Source: Leclercia adecarboxylata
GTDB taxonomy: Bacteria; Pseudomonadota; Gammaproteobacteria; Enterobacterales; Enterobacteriaceae
Assembly: GCF_006171285.1 (NCBI RefSeq)
Contig: NZ_CP040889.1
Span: 3,348,001-3,412,000, forward strand
Direction: 5' to 3'
DNA length: 64,000 nt
In this document: one piece after another, positions 45,751-57,562 of the stretch
How the letters are laid out: every line of letters begins with the position of its first letter
Position numbering within the stretch: position 1 is the stretch's first letter
Notes under the pieces: model-generated
What the model was told of the DNA's origin: nothing
The model's database searches: none
What the model saw: the letters and a program-made list of their open reading frames with translations, nothing else
Position numbers and translations under genes: made by a program

Positions 45751-46716
45751 TTACTTCACTTCTTCGCCTTTCGCCTGCATATCGGCATGGTAAGAGGAAC
45801 GCACGAACGGACCGCAGGCAGCATGGGTAAAGCCCATCGCCATCGCTTCGGCTTTCATCTCGTCAAACTCTTCAGGGCTTACGTAACGCTGCACCGGCAG
45901 GTGATGACGGCTTGGTTGCAGATACTGGCCCAGGGTCAGCATGGTGACGCCGTGGCGGCGCAGGTCGCGCATCACTTCAACAATCTCTTCGTTAGTCTCA
46001 CCGAGACCGACCATCAGACCTGATTTAGTCGGGATATCCGGATGGGCTTCTTTAAAACGCTCCAGCAGCTTCAGCGACCAGTTGTAATCTGCGCCCGGAC
46101 GAACCTGACGATAGAGGCGTGGTACGTTTTCCAGGTTGTGGTTAAACACGTCTGGCGGATTGGCGTTGAGGATCTCAAGCGCACGGTCCATACGGCCACG
46201 GAAGTCAGGAACCAGCGTCTCAATCTTAATGGACGGGCTCTTTTCACGAATGGCATTAATACAGTCAGCAAAGTGCTGAGCACCGCCGTCGCGCAGATCG
46301 TCGCGGTCAACGGAGGTGATAACCACATAGCGTAATGCCATGTCGGCGATAGTCTGGGCCAGCTTCTGCGGTTCATTGGCATCCGGGGCGACAGGACGAC
46401 CATGGGCAACGTCACAGAACGGGCAACGGCGGGTACAGATGGCGCCGAGGATCATGAAGGTCGCGGTACCGTGGTTAAAGCACTCGGCAAGGTTCGGGCA
46501 GGAGGCCTCTTCACACACGGAGTGTAGGCCGTTTTTGCGCATCGCCGCTTTGATTCCCTGAATACGCGAAGAGTCCGCCGGAAGTTTAATTTTCATCCAT
46601 GCCGGTTTTCTTAACAGCGCTTCGCGCTCCGTAGCCACGTTTTTAACCGGGATTAGGGCCATTTTATCGGCATCACGGTATTTAACACCGCGTTCCATCA
46701 CAATGGGTTTACTCAT
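45751..46716 (-). CDS. lipA: Lipoyl synthase LipA
   Basis: Radical SAM enzyme that inserts two sulfur atoms into protein-bound octanoyl groups. The 321-residue protein equals E. coli in length. The auxiliary iron-sulfur cluster cysteines are Cys68, Cys73 and Cys79 ([13 protein letters not shown]) and the radical SAM cluster cysteines are Cys94, Cys98 and Cys101 (CTRRCPFC). It works with LipB, encoded two genes away with ybeF between them. Confidence 0.98.
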   Translation of the reverse strand: MSKPIVMERGVKYRDADKMALIPVKNVATEREALLRKPAWMKIKLPADSSRIQGIKAAMRKNGLHSVCEEASCPNLAECFNHGTATFMILGAICTRRCPFCDVAHGRPVAPDANEPQKLAQTIADMALRYVVITSVDRDDLRDGGAQHFADCINAIREKSPSIKIETLVPDFRGRMDRALEILNANPPDVFNHNLENVPRLYRQVRPGADYNWSLKLLERFKEAHPDIPTKSGLMVGLGETNEEIVEVMRDLRRHGVTMLTLGQYLQPSRHHLPVQRYVSPEEFDEMKAEAMAMGFTHAACGPFVRSSYHADMQAKGEEVK

Positions 46717-46922
46717 AGCGTGCGTCTTCCAGTTGCGAAAATCGAAGGAAAGCGTTTCAATTCAAGGGAATGTTGTATTTATCAACTATTTTTGAACGAA
46801 CGACAGGCAGTATATCATTGATACGGACGATAAAGCAGCCTGCCCGGTCGCCAAATTGTAAAATAGTTGTTGTTTAGTGCTTTTTGCGTGGTTCAGCGCA
46901 ACTTTACGTGGGATGGCCCCGA

Positions 46923-47876
46923 TTAAAAGGCCTGGCGGATAACGTTTATCAGATTTTCCAGCACCGGGTCGCGCATGCTCAGCTTATTGTAATACAGCGA
47001 GATTTCGACGGACTCGGCATTCAGCGGGGCGAAGGGGATCTGTTCCACCGGCCAGCAGTGACGCACCATATTAAACAGGCGCTCCGGGATGATACCCAGC
47101 AGATCGCTACTGCCAACCAGGGCGGCAATGGTAAAAATATTGTAACTGCTGAAATTCACCAGACGTTCCGGGAAAATATCCTGAACGCGCTGTCGCAGCC
47201 CGTTGAGGTTTTGCCCCTCCATCAGCAGCAGCGTTTGCTCGTAGCGCTGCAGATTTTCAACCGTAACTTCCTCCTGCAGCGCCGGATGGCCTTTGCGACA
47301 GATCAGAAGTAGCTTATCTGCAAACAGCACGTGGCGGCTTAAGGCCCGGGCATTCAGGGTGTTGCTGTCCACGATCAGATCGGTCTGAAACTGGCTGAGC
47401 TGCGCTTCGGGGTCATTAACCGAGATATTGCGTAACATCAGCTGAGGCGCATGCGTCTTCACGGCCTGGTAGATCAGTGGCATCACCAGCGCGCCTATGG
47501 CTGGCGTTGTGCCAATGGTGATGATTCGCTGCTTGTCGTAGCTGCCGGTTAAATCCAGCGCCCCGAGGATGGATTCAAGCCCCTGACTGATATATTCATG
47601 CAGATGCGTGGCATAGGCGGTAGGCGTCACGCCCTGGCCTTTACGGATAAACAGCGGGTCGGGAAAAATGGTGCGCAATTTCTGGATAGACTGACTAATT
47701 GCTGAGGGAGTGAGATTCAGAATTTTCGCAGCATTAACGATCCCTTTGTGCACATATACGGCCTCAAAAATCGTCAATAAATTAAGATCTATATTACGTA
47801 AAGTCCGAAAAATTTGTGGCTTTGCATCACTGCCTGGATCGCTCAAGCGCTTTTCTGGAAGATTATTATTATCCAC
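46923..47876 (-). CDS. ybeF: LysR-type regulator YbeF
   Basis: 317-residue LysR family regulator, the length of E. coli YbeF, in the same place between lipA and lipB. The helix-turn-helix (IVNAAKILNLTPSAISQSIQKLRTIF) begins near residue 45 after a longer-than-usual N-terminal tail (MDNNNLPEKRLSDPGSDAKP). The effector domain follows. It is related in form to YbdO in this window. Target genes are not known. Confidence 0.93.
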   Translation of the reverse strand: MDNNNLPEKRLSDPGSDAKPQIFRTLRNIDLNLLTIFEAVYVHKGIVNAAKILNLTPSAISQSIQKLRTIFPDPLFIRKGQGVTPTAYATHLHEYISQGLESILGALDLTGSYDKQRIITIGTTPAIGALVMPLIYQAVKTHAPQLMLRNISVNDPEAQLSQFQTDLIVDSNTLNARALSRHVLFADKLLLICRKGHPALQEEVTVENLQRYEQTLLLMEGQNLNGLRQRVQDIFPERLVNFSSYNIFTIAALVGSSDLLGIIPERLFNMVRHCWPVEQIPFAPLNAESVEISLYYNKLSMRDPVLENLINVIRQAF

Positions 47877-48178
47877 GCTGTCCCTCCGTATGTATTCACA
47901 ATATAAATAATAGTTGAATTTAAATAATGTGCTTATTGTTATGCTTAAACAGTTTCAAGGAATTAAGAATGTTAAGTAAACTCATGGGGTTGTCTGGTTT
48001 TTGCGCAGGCATAATCGCACCGACCGGGTGGCCCTGTCGATGCTGAAAGCAGGCGATCGCGTATACGCAGTTAGGTTGCGGGTGTTTTGAAAATATAGAA
48101 TCTGCGAATTAATGTAAAGGATAAATGCAGTGGAATAAGAGTGGCTCATAAAATAAATGAGCCAAATGCGGAAAGTCA
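47877..48178. other. 302-base intergenic region between lipB and ybeF
   Basis: AT-rich. It holds a hairpin after lipB (48142-48164) and the promoter side of ybeF. The 65-residue minus-strand frame across it has no ribosome site or known similarity; no gene is called. Confidence 0.6.
48142..48164 (-). terminator. Weak lipB terminator
   Basis: The stem TGGCTCAT / ATGAGCCA with a seven-base AT loop lies 14 bases after the lipB stop, followed by CTCTTATT. A moderate T content makes it a weak terminator. Confidence 0.5.
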
Positions 48179-48820
48179 TTAAGCAGGGATATATTTATGC
48201 GGCGGATTGTTTAGCAGCGCTAAAAAAGAGTTAACTAAATGTGGCTGTACGATTTCGGGCGTAATGTTCTCTACCCACTGGCGCATTTGTGCCATTTCCA
48301 TCCCGGCATAACCACAAGGATTGATGCGCTGGAAAGGCGAAAGATCCATATTAATATTGAGGGCAAGACCGTGAAAAGAACACCCTTTACGAATTCGCAG
48401 ACCGAGAGAACATATTTTCATTTCGCCGACATAGACGCCCGGGGCGTCTGCGCGCGGGTGCGCTTCAATATCAAATTCAGCCAGCGTGTTGACTACCGTC
48501 TGTTCAAGCAGCGTCACCAGTTCACGCACGCCGAGCTTCCTGCGCTTCAGGTTGAGCAGGACATACATCACCTGTTGACCCGGCCCATGATAGGTAATCT
48601 GCCCGCCACGATCGCTCTGGACAACCGGAATATCGCCAGGCATCAACAGATGCTCGGCTTTGCCCGCCTGACCCTGGGTAAATACGGGGGGGTGCTCTAC
48701 CAGCCAGATCTCATCCGGCGTGTTCTCGTCGCGTGTGTCAGTAAATTCATGCATAGCCTGGGAGACAGGCTCATAGGGCTGCAGCCCAAGCTGGCGAACG
48801 AGAAGGGTGTCCTGATACAA
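48179..48820 (-). CDS. lipB: Octanoyl transferase LipB
   Basis: LipB moves octanoate from acyl carrier protein to lipoyl domains, the substrate for LipA. The start is TTG at 48820: it gives 213 residues, exactly the E. coli length, and GGAGAG lies six bases upstream. A 16-residue longer frame starting with ATG was rejected on this basis. Conserved segments are [24 protein letters not shown] with the catalytic lysine in GEMKICSLG, and the catalytic cysteine region CSFHGLALN. Confidence 0.95.
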   Translation of the reverse strand: MYQDTLLVRQLGLQPYEPVSQAMHEFTDTRDENTPDEIWLVEHPPVFTQGQAGKAEHLLMPGDIPVVQSDRGGQITYHGPGQQVMYVLLNLKRRKLGVRELVTLLEQTVVNTLAEFDIEAHPRADAPGVYVGEMKICSLGLRIRKGCSFHGLALNINMDLSPFQRINPCGYAGMEMAQMRQWVENITPEIVQPHLVNSFLALLNNPPHKYIPA

Positions 48821-48880
48821 AACGATCTCTCCGAACGAAGGAAAAAACTGTAGCGGGGAGTATATCACAGAGGTGAAACA

Positions 48881-48904
48881 GGTTACCCGGCGATGCGGGT
48901 AACC
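48881..48904 (-). terminator. Hairpin between ybeD and lipB
   Basis: The perfect 8-bp stem GGTTACCC / GGGTAACC has an eight-base loop and is followed on the minus strand by TGTTTCACC. It may end part of the dacA-ybeD transcripts before lipB. Confidence 0.55.
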
Positions 48905-48912
48905 GAAAGGCG

Positions 48913-49176
48913 TTACAGCACCATGCGAACGATATCGATGTTGCCGAGCTCTTCATACAGGGTCTCGACTTGTTCAATATGCGTGGCAGTGATGGTGATC
49001 GAAACGGAATGGTAGTTGCCTTTGCTGCTGGGTTTCACCGTCGGAGAGTAGTCACCTGGCGCATGGCGCTGTACTACCTCAACCACCTGATCAACCAGCT
49101 CAGGCAACGCCTGTCCCATTACTTTGTAAGTAAAAGGAGTAGGGAATTCAAGCAGTTCATTAAGTTTGGTTTTCAT
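48913..49176 (-). CDS. ybeD: YbeD family protein (DUF493)
   Basis: 87-residue soluble protein, same length as E. coli YbeD, with the family sequence [21 protein letters not shown] and [21 protein letters not shown]. The E. coli structure has an ACT-like fold, which suggests a small-molecule or allosteric role; none is proven. It lies between dacA and lipB. Confidence 0.95.
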   Translation of the reverse strand: MKTKLNELLEFPTPFTYKVMGQALPELVDQVVEVVQRHAPGDYSPTVKPSSKGNYHSVSITITATHIEQVETLYEELGNIDIVRMVL

Positions 49177-49205
49177 GGGAGCTCCGGCAGTACGTCAAAA
49201 AAATA

Positions 49206-49232
49206 ATAACTCCCACGTCGGGTGGGAGTTAT
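49206..49232 (-). terminator. dacA terminator
   Basis: The 11-bp stem ATAACTCCCAC / GTGGGAGTTAT has a five-base loop, and TATTTTTTT follows on the minus strand. It lies about 50 bases after the dacA stop. Confidence 0.9.
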
Positions 49233-49283
49233 CAGGTTACATAGTATATGGGGACAGAAATCACACTTTCAAGTGTTCAATTC

Positions 49284-50495
49284 TTAACCAAACCAGTGAT
49301 GGAACATCAATTTAATGTAATCAATGATTTTGCCGAAGAAATTGCCTTCAGGGATTTCATCCAGCACCACGAGAGGGCGCTGATCGATGGTTTTACCATC
49401 GAGCTGGAAGTTGATGGTGCCGACAACCTGGTTTTTCTGCAGCGGGGCGTGCAGCTCGCTGGAGTTCAGCACATAGCTGGCCTTCAGGTCTTTCATACGG
49501 CCACGGGGAATGGTCAGGTAGAGATCTTTATCCACGCCCAGTGAGGCACGGTCGTTATCACCGAACCAGACCGGTTCAGAGGCGAACTCTTTACCTGCTT
49601 TCAGCGGGTTCACGGTTTCGAAGAAGCGGAAGCCCCAGGTCAGCAGTTTCTTGCTTTCGGTTTCACGCCCTTTGAAGGTACGGCCGCCCATTACCGCAGA
49701 GATCAGACGCATCTGGCCCTCTGTCGCTGAGGCCACCAGGTTGTAACCCGCTTTATCGGTGTGACCGGTTTTGATGCCGTCAACGTTCAGGCTGTTATCC
49801 CACAGCAGGCCGTTGCGGTTGGTCTGACGGATACCGTTAAAGGTGAACTCTTTCTCTTTGTAGATGGTGTATTCGTTCGGCACGTCACGGATCAGCGCTT
49901 GGCCAATCAGCGCCATATCGCGCGCAGAGCTGTACTGACCGTCCGCATCCAGGCCGTGAACGGTCTGGAAGTGGCTATTTTTCAGACCCAGCGCGCTCAC
50001 GTAGCTGTTCATCAGACCAACGAAAGCGTCCTGGCTGCCGGCGGCAAAATCGGCCATTGCCACGCAGGCATCGTTACCGGACTGCAGATTGATACCACGG
50101 ATCAACTGAGAGACGGGAACCTGCATGCCCGGTTTCAGGAACATCAGGGATGAGCCTTTGAATACCGGGTTGCCGGTGGCCCACGCGTCGTTGCCGATGG
50201 TGACAAGGTCTGTCTCTTTGAATTTACCTGCTTTCATCGCCTGGCCGATGACATAGCTGGTCATCATTTTGGTCAGGCTGGCCGGGTCGCGACGTGCGTC
50301 AGCGTTCTGTTCAGCCAACACTTTGCCGGAGTTGTAGTCGATCAGGATGTAGGATTCCGCGTCGATCTGCGGAACGCCCGGGATCATGGTCTTGATATTC
50401 AGGTCATCGGCGTGAGCAACAGAGAGCGTGGCTGCGCAAAGCGCCGTAGTGAGCGCCATGCGCTGCATAAAACGAGCGGAGAAAGTGGTCTTCAT
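49284..50495 (-). CDS. dacA: D-alanyl-D-alanine carboxypeptidase PBP5
   Basis: Major low-molecular-weight penicillin-binding protein, trimming D-alanine from peptidoglycan pentapeptides. The 403-residue protein equals E. coli. A 29-residue signal peptide (ends VAHA) is followed by active-site SLTK (Ser73, mature Ser44), SGN in [10 protein letters not shown] and KTG in [13 protein letters not shown]. The C-terminal amphipathic helix ([17 protein letters not shown]) anchors it to the inner membrane. Confidence 0.98.
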   Translation of the reverse strand: MKTTFSARFMQRMALTTALCAATLSVAHADDLNIKTMIPGVPQIDAESYILIDYNSGKVLAEQNADARRDPASLTKMMTSYVIGQAMKAGKFKETDLVTIGNDAWATGNPVFKGSSLMFLKPGMQVPVSQLIRGINLQSGNDACVAMADFAAGSQDAFVGLMNSYVSALGLKNSHFQTVHGLDADGQYSSARDMALIGQALIRDVPNEYTIYKEKEFTFNGIRQTNRNGLLWDNSLNVDGIKTGHTDKAGYNLVASATEGQMRLISAVMGGRTFKGRETESKKLLTWGFRFFETVNPLKAGKEFASEPVWFGDNDRASLGVDKDLYLTIPRGRMKDLKASYVLNSSELHAPLQKNQVVGTINFQLDGKTIDQRPLVVLDEIPEGNFFGKIIDYIKLMFHHWFG

Positions 50496-50634
50496 GGTCA
50501 GAACAACGACATCCGTGATGGAATTAAAAAAAGTGCCTTACTATAGCAAATGCTATACAGGCAGGCATCCGACTTTCAGCATGAGAGTGTGAATCAGCAT
50601 TACAAATACTGACAATTCGGATACCGCTGATTAA

Positions 50635-51759
50635 TTATTTCGCAACAGCGATAAACGACTGTAACTGCGCTTCATTCTGCAGGCGTTGCTGTAACGCAGC
50701 GGCCTCAGATTTGATGGCAAACGGGCCAAGCTGGATACGCCAGACCGCGCCATTTTGCTCAACGCGACCCGGAACGCCAAACTGCTGGCCGAGACGCTGC
50801 TGATACTGCTGAGCACGCGCCCGATCGCTAACTGCGCCAACCTGAACGACATAGCCACCGGCCTGAGCAGGGGCGGAAACAGGGGCCGCAACCGGAGCCT
50901 GAACTGGGGCAGAGACAGGCGCCGTGACCGGCGCCGTCTGGTTCACCGGGGCGGTGACAACCGGCTGTGGCGCTGGCGGTTCACTGCCTTCCAGCACGCC
51001 AGAGGCGAGGGTCGTCGGTGCACCGAGGAAGCCGCTGCTGCTGACCGGCGCGCCCATGCTGTCTTCGCTTTTCAGCGTGTCGTTGCTGATGGGGCGCACG
51101 TCACCCTCTGCAGGCATTGGTTCGGATGCGGACGACGCGCTACCCATACCGCCGCTCAGGTCGGGACGCGCGGGCAGGGCATAAGTCTGTTTAGCCACAG
51201 TGGTACAGGCCATACCCGGGCCGGACAGAGAGCCGTCCTGGGCAACAATAATCGGGTCGATCCGGACTTTGGTGTTATTTGAGGTGTTCAGACGGTCAGC
51301 CGCTGCGCGTGACAGCGAAATAACGCGGTCGTTGCCGTAAGGGCCACGGTCGTTGATACGCACCACAATCATCCGGCCATTCGCCAGGTTAGTAATACGC
51401 GCGTAGCTCGGAATGGGGAGGGTGGGATGCGCAGCCGTCAGCTGCATCGGATCGAAGGCTTCACCGGATGCGGTCAGGTTGCTTCCCGGCTCGGCATCAT
51501 AAATCGCCGCCAGGCCTGCCTGACTGAATCGGGACAGATCCTGAACGATTTTGTAGCTTTTACCGTCACGTTCGTAATCCTGATTCGCGGTAGCGCTCAG
51601 TGGTTCAAAACGCGGATCGGCTCCGCTGATCTCAACCACCGGTCCATTACATACGGCTGGCTGCGGCGGCGCGACGGTCGCTTGCTGCTGACCATCGTCA
51701 CTTGTACAGGCTGCCAGTAAACTCACTGCGATGCAGATCCCAGACCACTGCTTACGCAT
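50635..51759 (-). CDS. rlpA: Septal lytic transglycosylase RlpA
   Basis: Outer-membrane lipoprotein with lipobox LLAAC (Cys18), 374 residues (E. coli 362). A double-psi beta-barrel domain lies about residues 75-170 (SGEAFDPMQLTAAHPTLPIPSYARI, RINDRGPYGNDRVISLSRAAADRL). A long linker rich in Pro-Val-Ala repeats (QPVVTAPVNQTAPV and APVQAPVAAPVSAP) precedes the SPOR domain at about 300-374, which binds denuded septal glycan. It is in the mrdA-mrdB-rlpA-dacA cell-shape cluster. Linker length is the main difference from E. coli. Confidence 0.96.
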   Translation of the reverse strand: MRKQWSGICIAVSLLAACTSDDGQQQATVAPPQPAVCNGPVVEISGADPRFEPLSATANQDYERDGKSYKIVQDLSRFSQAGLAAIYDAEPGSNLTASGEAFDPMQLTAAHPTLPIPSYARITNLANGRMIVVRINDRGPYGNDRVISLSRAAADRLNTSNNTKVRIDPIIVAQDGSLSGPGMACTTVAKQTYALPARPDLSGGMGSASSASEPMPAEGDVRPISNDTLKSEDSMGAPVSSSGFLGAPTTLASGVLEGSEPPAPQPVVTAPVNQTAPVTAPVSAPVQAPVAAPVSAPAQAGGYVVQVGAVSDRARAQQYQQRLGQQFGVPGRVEQNGAVWRIQLGPFAIKSEAAALQQRLQNEAQLQSFIAVAK

Positions 51760-51769
51760 TGCGTGCCCC

Positions 51770-52882
51770 TTATACGCTTTTTGACAACATTTTTCTGTGT
51801 GTGTGGATCGACATGACGATCCCGAACCCGGCCATCAGTACAATCAGGGCCGAGCCTCCGTAACTCACCAGGGGAAGCGGTACGCCAACCACCGGCAGAA
51901 TACCGCTCACCATACCAATATTTACGAAAACATAAACGAATAAAATCAACATCAAGCCACCGGCCATGACGCGACCAAAGGTGGTTTGCGCGCGGGCTGC
52001 GATCCATAATCCACGCATGATTAGCAGCAGATAGAGCGCCAGCAGAATCAAAATGCCCACCAGGCCCAACTCTTCGGCCAGAACCGCGAAGATAAAGTCG
52101 GTATGACGTTCCGGCAGGAACTCAAGCTGTGACTGAGTACCGTGCAGCCAGCCCTTACCGCGCAGGCCGCCAGAGCCGATCGCAATCTTCGACTGTATAA
52201 TATGATAGCCTGCTCCGAGCGGGTCGCTCTCCGGATCAAGCAGCATCATCACGCGCTGACGCTGATAATCGTGCATCAGGAAGAACCACAGGATCGGGAT
52301 AAAGGCCGCGACCAGCACCACCGCAATCCCGATAAGCCGCCAGCTCAGCCCGGAGAGGAACAGCACGAACAGGCCGGAAAGGGCGATAAGAATCGAGGTG
52401 CCGAGGTCCGGCTGGGCTGCAACCAGCAGCGTAGGCAGGAAGATCAGCACCAGCGCAATCGCAGTATTTTTCAACGACGGCGGACAAACATCACGGTTGA
52501 TGAAGCGCGCCACCATTAACGGGACGGCGATTTTCGCAATCTCGGAGGGCTGAAAACGCACGATACCCAGGTCAAGCCAGCGCTGCGCGCCTTTCGAAAT
52601 AGCCCCAAAGGCATCTACCGCCACCAGCAGAATAATACAGAAAATGTAGAGATAGGGCGCCCAGCCTTCATAGACGCGCGGCGGGATCTGCGCCATCACC
52701 ACCATGATCACCAGACCCATGGTGATCTGACCGATCTTACGTTCGGTCATCCCGAGATCCTGACCACTGGCACTCCAGATAACCAGAGCGCTGTAAACCA
52801 GCAGCGCCAGCAGGATCAGCAGCATGGCCGGGTCGATGTGGATCTTGTCCCACAGCGATTTTTTATTCGGATTATCGGTCAC
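51770..52882 (-). CDS. mrdB: Rod-shape glycosyltransferase RodA (MrdB)
   Basis: SEDS family peptidoglycan polymerase, 370 residues as in E. coli, with about ten membrane helices. The conserved segments include [27 protein letters not shown] and the periplasmic loop [27 protein letters not shown]. It polymerises lipid II during elongation together with PBP2. Its ATG lies two bases after the mrdA stop. Confidence 0.98.
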   Translation of the reverse strand: MTDNPNKKSLWDKIHIDPAMLLILLALLVYSALVIWSASGQDLGMTERKIGQITMGLVIMVVMAQIPPRVYEGWAPYLYIFCIILLVAVDAFGAISKGAQRWLDLGIVRFQPSEIAKIAVPLMVARFINRDVCPPSLKNTAIALVLIFLPTLLVAAQPDLGTSILIALSGLFVLFLSGLSWRLIGIAVVLVAAFIPILWFFLMHDYQRQRVMMLLDPESDPLGAGYHIIQSKIAIGSGGLRGKGWLHGTQSQLEFLPERHTDFIFAVLAEELGLVGILILLALYLLLIMRGLWIAARAQTTFGRVMAGGLMLILFVYVFVNIGMVSGILPVVGVPLPLVSYGGSALIVLMAGFGIVMSIHTHRKMLSKSV

Positions 52883-52884
52883 GA

Positions 52885-54786
52885 TTATTGGTCCTCCGCG
52901 CCAGCGGCAGCCGGGCTCTCGCTCGGCAATTCAGTGTTGTTGTCACCCAGCATAATGTGGTCAAGGATCTGGCGCATAATGGTACCGACCGCCGGGCCGG
53001 CACCGCCGTTTTCCAGAATAATCGACACCGCAACCTGCGGGTTATCATAAGGAGCAAACGCAATCATCAGCTTGTGGTCACGCAGACGTTCAGCAATTTT
53101 GTGTGCGTTATAGGTTTCGTTCGCCTTCAGGCCGAAGACCTGCGCGGTACCGGATTTTGCCGCGATTTTATACGGAGCCCCGGCAAAGTACTTGTGCGCC
53201 GTACCGTTCGCGCGGTTGGCAACGCCGTACATTCCGTCTTTGGCAATTTCCCAGTAGCCGGAGTGGATATCACCCACCGGCGGCTCATGCGGCTGCGACC
53301 ATGGCACTTTTTTGCCGTCTTCAACGGTGCTCATCAGCAGGTGCGGCACTTTCACCACCCCGTCATTGATAAGGATCATCAGCGCTTTGTTCATCTGAAT
53401 CGGGGTCGCGGTCCAGTAGCCCTGGCCGATCCCCACCGGAATGGTGTCACCCTGATACCAGGGCTTTTTAAAGCGTTTCAGCTTCCATTCACGGGTTGGC
53501 ATGTTGCCGGAGCGCTCTTCCGACAGGTCGATCCCGGTGTAATGACCATAGCCAAATTTGCCCATCCACTCGGACAGACGGTCGATACCCATGTCGTAGG
53601 CGACCTGGTAGAAGAAGGTATCCGCTGACTCTTCCAGTGATTTGGTGACGTTCAGGTGGCCGTGGCCCCATTTTTTCCAGTCGCGGTAGCGTTTTTCGGA
53701 ACCCGGCAACTGCCACCAGCCCGGGTCGAAGAGACCGGTATTACGGGTGATCACCCCTGCGCTCAGGGCAGAGACCGCCACGTAGGGTTTCACCGTTGAC
53801 GCAGGCGGATAGACACCCTGCGTCGCGCGGTTGACCAGCGGCGTGTTCGGGTCGTTGAGCAGGCCAGAGTAGTCTTTACTGGAGATACCATCGACGAACA
53901 GGTTCGGGTCATAGCTTGGGGTCGACACCAGCGACAGAATGCTGCCGCTACGCGGGTCGCTCACAATGACCGCCGCACGGCTGCCCGCCAGCAGGGTTTC
54001 GATATACTGCTGGAGTTTGAGATCCAGGGTCAGATAGATGTCATGCCCGGCCTGGGGCGGCACCTCTTTCAACTGGCGGATCACACGGCCGCGGTTGTTG
54101 ACCTCAACTTCTTCGTAACCGGTCTGGCCGTGGAGCAGGTCTTCGTAATAGCGTTCAATACCCAGCTTGCCGATATCGTGCGTTGCCGCGTAGTTGGCGA
54201 GCTTGCCGTCTTTATCCAGCCTGTCGACGTCTTTATCGTTAATTTTGGAGACATAGCCGATGACGTGCGTTAGCGCGGAACCGTAAGGGTAGAAGCGACG
54301 TTTGTAGCCCTTAACTTCCACGCCAGGAAAGCGGTACTGGTTCACGGCGAAACGGGCAACCTGCACTTCGGTGAGGTTGGTTTTTACCGGGATCGACGTA
54401 AAGCGATGCGAGCGGGAGCGCTCTTTTTTGAAGGCGGCGATATCGTCATCATTCAGATCCACTACGCTGCGCAGCGCATCGAGCGTCTGCTGCACGTTAT
54501 CGACCTTCTCAGGCATCATTTCAATCTGATAGATCGTGCGGTTCAGCGCCAGCGGCGTACCGTTACGGTCATAGATAATGCCGCGACTGGGGGCGATGGG
54601 GACGAGTTTGATGCGGTTTTCGTTGGAGCGGGTCTGGTAATCGGTAAAACGGACAATCTGCAGATTATAGAGGTTGGCGATCAGCACGCCCGTCAGCAGC
54701 AAAATCCCCAAAAAGGCGACCAGCGCCCGGCGCACAAACAGCGCGGACTCAGCCGTATAGTCGCGAAAAGAATTCTGTAGTTTCAT
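52885..54786 (-). CDS. mrdA: Penicillin-binding protein 2 (MrdA)
   Basis: Elongasome transpeptidase, 633 residues as in E. coli. One N-terminal membrane helix ([20 protein letters not shown]) is followed by the dimerisation domain and the transpeptidase domain. The motifs are active SxxK PPASTVKP near residue 330, SxN-type ESADTFFYQ and KSGTAQVFG. It is the partner of RodA. It stands first in mrdA-mrdB-rlpA on this strand, 30 bases after rlmH. Confidence 0.98.
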   Translation of the reverse strand: MKLQNSFRDYTAESALFVRRALVAFLGILLLTGVLIANLYNLQIVRFTDYQTRSNENRIKLVPIAPSRGIIYDRNGTPLALNRTIYQIEMMPEKVDNVQQTLDALRSVVDLNDDDIAAFKKERSRSHRFTSIPVKTNLTEVQVARFAVNQYRFPGVEVKGYKRRFYPYGSALTHVIGYVSKINDKDVDRLDKDGKLANYAATHDIGKLGIERYYEDLLHGQTGYEEVEVNNRGRVIRQLKEVPPQAGHDIYLTLDLKLQQYIETLLAGSRAAVIVSDPRSGSILSLVSTPSYDPNLFVDGISSKDYSGLLNDPNTPLVNRATQGVYPPASTVKPYVAVSALSAGVITRNTGLFDPGWWQLPGSEKRYRDWKKWGHGHLNVTKSLEESADTFFYQVAYDMGIDRLSEWMGKFGYGHYTGIDLSEERSGNMPTREWKLKRFKKPWYQGDTIPVGIGQGYWTATPIQMNKALMILINDGVVKVPHLLMSTVEDGKKVPWSQPHEPPVGDIHSGYWEIAKDGMYGVANRANGTAHKYFAGAPYKIAAKSGTAQVFGLKANETYNAHKIAERLRDHKLMIAFAPYDNPQVAVSIILENGGAGPAVGTIMRQILDHIMLGDNNTELPSESPAAAGAEDQ

Positions 54787-54816
54787 CCGCTGCTTAATCT
54801 ACCCAAGACTTAATCA

Positions 54817-55284
54817 TTACTCACGGTGATAAGGGTGGTTGGTCGTGATGCTCCACGCGCGATAGAGGCTTTCAGCAACCAGAACCCGGACCAGCGGGTG
54901 GGGAAGCGTCAACGCGGAGAGAGACCAACTTTGTTCTGCTGCCGCTTTGCAGGCGGGGGATAATCCCTCCGGACCGCCAATTAACAGGCTGACGTCGCGA
55001 CCGTCATGCTTCCAGCGCTCCAGTTCGTGCGCCAGCTGCGGCGTATCCCAGGGTTTACCCGGAATATCGAGAGTGACGATGCGGTTTTTGCCTGCGGCCG
55101 CCAGCATCAGCTCACCCTCTTTATCGAGAATACGCTTGATATCCGCATTTTTGCCGCGTTTGCCAGCGGGGATCTCCACCAGCTCAAACGGCATGTCTTT
55201 TGGAAAACGACGCAGATATTCAGTAAACCCCGTTTGTACCCAGTCGGGCATTTTTGTACCGACGGCTACCAGTTGCAGCTTCAC
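54817..55284 (-). CDS. rlmH: 23S rRNA pseudouridine-1915 N3-methyltransferase RlmH
   Basis: SPOUT-class methyltransferase that modifies pseudouridine 1915 in helix 69 of 23S rRNA on assembled ribosomes. The 155-residue protein equals E. coli. The SAM-binding knot is visible in [28 protein letters not shown] and the C-terminal [29 protein letters not shown]. It follows rsfS with a short gap in the same unit. Confidence 0.97.
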   Translation of the reverse strand: MKLQLVAVGTKMPDWVQTGFTEYLRRFPKDMPFELVEIPAGKRGKNADIKRILDKEGELMLAAAGKNRIVTLDIPGKPWDTPQLAHELERWKHDGRDVSLLIGGPEGLSPACKAAAEQSWSLSALTLPHPLVRVLVAESLYRAWSITTNHPYHRE

Positions 55285-55287
55285 GCA

Positions 55288-55692
<405 letters not shown>

Positions 55693-55875
55693 TCACCGGA
55701 CGGGCATGCGAAGGCGGGTATCATCCCACCCTATGCCGGAGATTGCATCGCCATTTTTGTAAAACAGTTTTTGTAAAACCGTGCTGGCGGGAAGTCTGGC
55801 AGCGGAGGATATCAGCCTGGACGGGGGTGTCAATGGCGAGAGCGCGAATGGCACGCTTTTTCTCCCGCACGCCAG

Positions 55876-56529
55876 TCAGTTGCTGCTTTTCTGATACAGG
55901 CCCTGCTGCTGAATGTAACTTAACACCGGCAGCGGTAACATCTCATCACAGGGGAGTCCCTGCTGCAGACGCTGGCGGATAAGCGTCGCTGAGATATCAA
56001 ACCAGGGGGTTTCCGCGAGGTAAATTTTGCCGGCCGGCAGATTGTGCAGATCCTCAACCTGATACGTCAGATACTGCTCCAGCCACAGCTGGTGCTGCTC
56101 CTCTTTCATCGTCAGGGGATAGCCCGGACGACGGCAGACGATTAAGTGGCTGTTATCGAGGATCGTCTGATACTGATACCAGGTGGGGAAATTGAGCAGC
56201 GAGTCCTGACCGATAATAAACGCCAGCGGTTTTTCCGGCCCTTGTTCGCTGCGCCAGGCCTGTAAAGTCTGCGCGGTATACGAAGGGCTGTCCCGGCGCA
56301 GCTCTCGCTCATCAAGAACAAACAGCGGCTTATCGGCAATAGCCAGCGCCAGCATCTCTTTGCGCTGGGCGGGGGTGGCTTCTGGCTGCGGGCGATGCGG
56401 CGGCACGTTGTTGGGCATTATCGTGACGCGCTGCAGGCCAATCTGGTTGGCGAGGATCTCGACCGGTTTCAGATGCCCGTAGTGGACCGGGTCAAAGGTG
56501 CCGCCATACAGTGCCTGTAAAGATTGCAT
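55876..56529 (-). CDS. nadD: Nicotinate-nucleotide adenylyltransferase NadD
   Basis: NadD joins nicotinate mononucleotide and ATP to deamido-NAD, an essential step of NAD synthesis. The 217-residue protein (E. coli 213) has the nucleotidyltransferase motifs [12 protein letters not shown] near the N-terminus and [10 protein letters not shown] near the C-terminus. It begins one base after the holA stop. In E. coli cobC lies downstream; here about 270 bases without a gene separate it from rsfS. Confidence 0.97.
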   Translation of the reverse strand: MQSLQALYGGTFDPVHYGHLKPVEILANQIGLQRVTIMPNNVPPHRPQPEATPAQRKEMLALAIADKPLFVLDERELRRDSPSYTAQTLQAWRSEQGPEKPLAFIIGQDSLLNFPTWYQYQTILDNSHLIVCRRPGYPLTMKEEQHQLWLEQYLTYQVEDLHNLPAGKIYLAETPWFDISATLIRQRLQQGLPCDEMLPLPVLSYIQQQGLYQKSSN

Positions 56530-56530
56530 C

Positions 56531-57562
56531 TCAACCTTCTATAAAGATATCGGCCAGCGCCTTGTGGCACAGCAGCAGGGAGAGGCTTTCCAGCTCAGAC
56601 CAGATCGACTGACCGTAATCCTGCTTCAGGGTCAGCTCGGTACGCGTCAGAAGCTGAACGGCCTGGCGCAGCTGTTCCGGGCTCAGTCGGTTCAAGGCTT
56701 CGGTGGTCATGCCGCGGCGATTCTGCCAGACCCGGTGCTTATCAAACAGCGCGCGCAGGGGCGTATGCGCGGACTGACGTTTCAGCGTAACCAGCAGCAG
56801 CAGTTCGCGCTGCAGGGTGCGCAGCAGAATAACCGGCTCGCTGCCTTCGAGACGCAGCTGCTGCAGGATATGCAGAGCGCGTTTGCTCTTTGCCGAAAGC
56901 AGGGCATCGACCCAGTGAAAAGGGGTGAAGTGCGCCGCGTCGTTAACCGCCTGCTCAACGCGCGGTAAGGTCAGTTTGCCATCCGGCCAGAGCAATGACA
57001 GACGTTCCAGCGCCTGGGCAAGGGCCAGTAAATTGCCTTCGTAACAGTAACAGAGTAGCTGGTTCGCGGCGTCATCCAGCTGCAGATTCAGCTGTTTTGC
57101 CCGGGCCGCTACCCATTTGGGCAGATGTGCCTGCTCCGGGGTCTGGCAGGATACCTGCACCGAATGGTTTGCCAGCGCGGTAAACCAGGCGGCATTCTCC
57201 TGCGCCTTAGTTAGCTTGTTGCCACGAACAATCAGCAACAGATCGCTGTGCAGCAGGCTAACCAACGTGGCAAGCTGTTCGTTGATGGCCGCGTTAGGGC
57301 CATTTTCCGGGAGCTGAATAAGCAGGGTTTGCCGGGCGGCAAACAGGCTCATTGCCTGGCAGAGCGAGAAAATCTCCTGCCAGTCGGTGCTGTTATCCAG
57401 AGTGAAACTGTGGTGCTCCTCAAAGCCCTGGCTGGCCGCAATCTGACGAACGGCGTCCTGGCTCTCCTGAAGCAAAAGTGGGTCGTTTCCGAGCAGTAGA
57501 TACGCCGCGCGCAGCCCTTCATTGAGCTGCGCGCGGAGTTGTTCAGGGTACAACCTGAGCAT
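56531..57562 (-). CDS. holA: DNA polymerase III delta subunit HolA
   Basis: Clamp-loader delta subunit that opens the beta clamp, 343 residues as in E. coli. The N-terminal clamp-binding region ([30 protein letters not shown]) and the C-terminal collar domain ([22 protein letters not shown]) are recognisable. It has no ATPase motif, as expected. Its ATG overlaps the lptE stop by one base, and nadD follows directly. Confidence 0.97.
   Translation of the reverse strand: MLRLYPEQLRAQLNEGLRAAYLLLGNDPLLLQESQDAVRQIAASQGFEEHHSFTLDNSTDWQEIFSLCQAMSLFAARQTLLIQLPENGPNAAINEQLATLVSLLHSDLLLIVRGNKLTKAQENAAWFTALANHSVQVSCQTPEQAHLPKWVAARAKQLNLQLDDAANQLLCYCYEGNLLALAQALERLSLLWPDGKLTLPRVEQAVNDAAHFTPFHWVDALLSAKSKRALHILQQLRLEGSEPVILLRTLQRELLLLVTLKRQSAHTPLRALFDKHRVWQNRRGMTTEALNRLSPEQLRQAVQLLTRTELTLKQDYGQSIWSELESLSLLLCHKALADIFIEG

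Noticed and set aside
47982..48179. 65-residue frame between lipB and ybeF
   Set aside because: Random-looking sequence in an AT-rich gap, without ribosome site.
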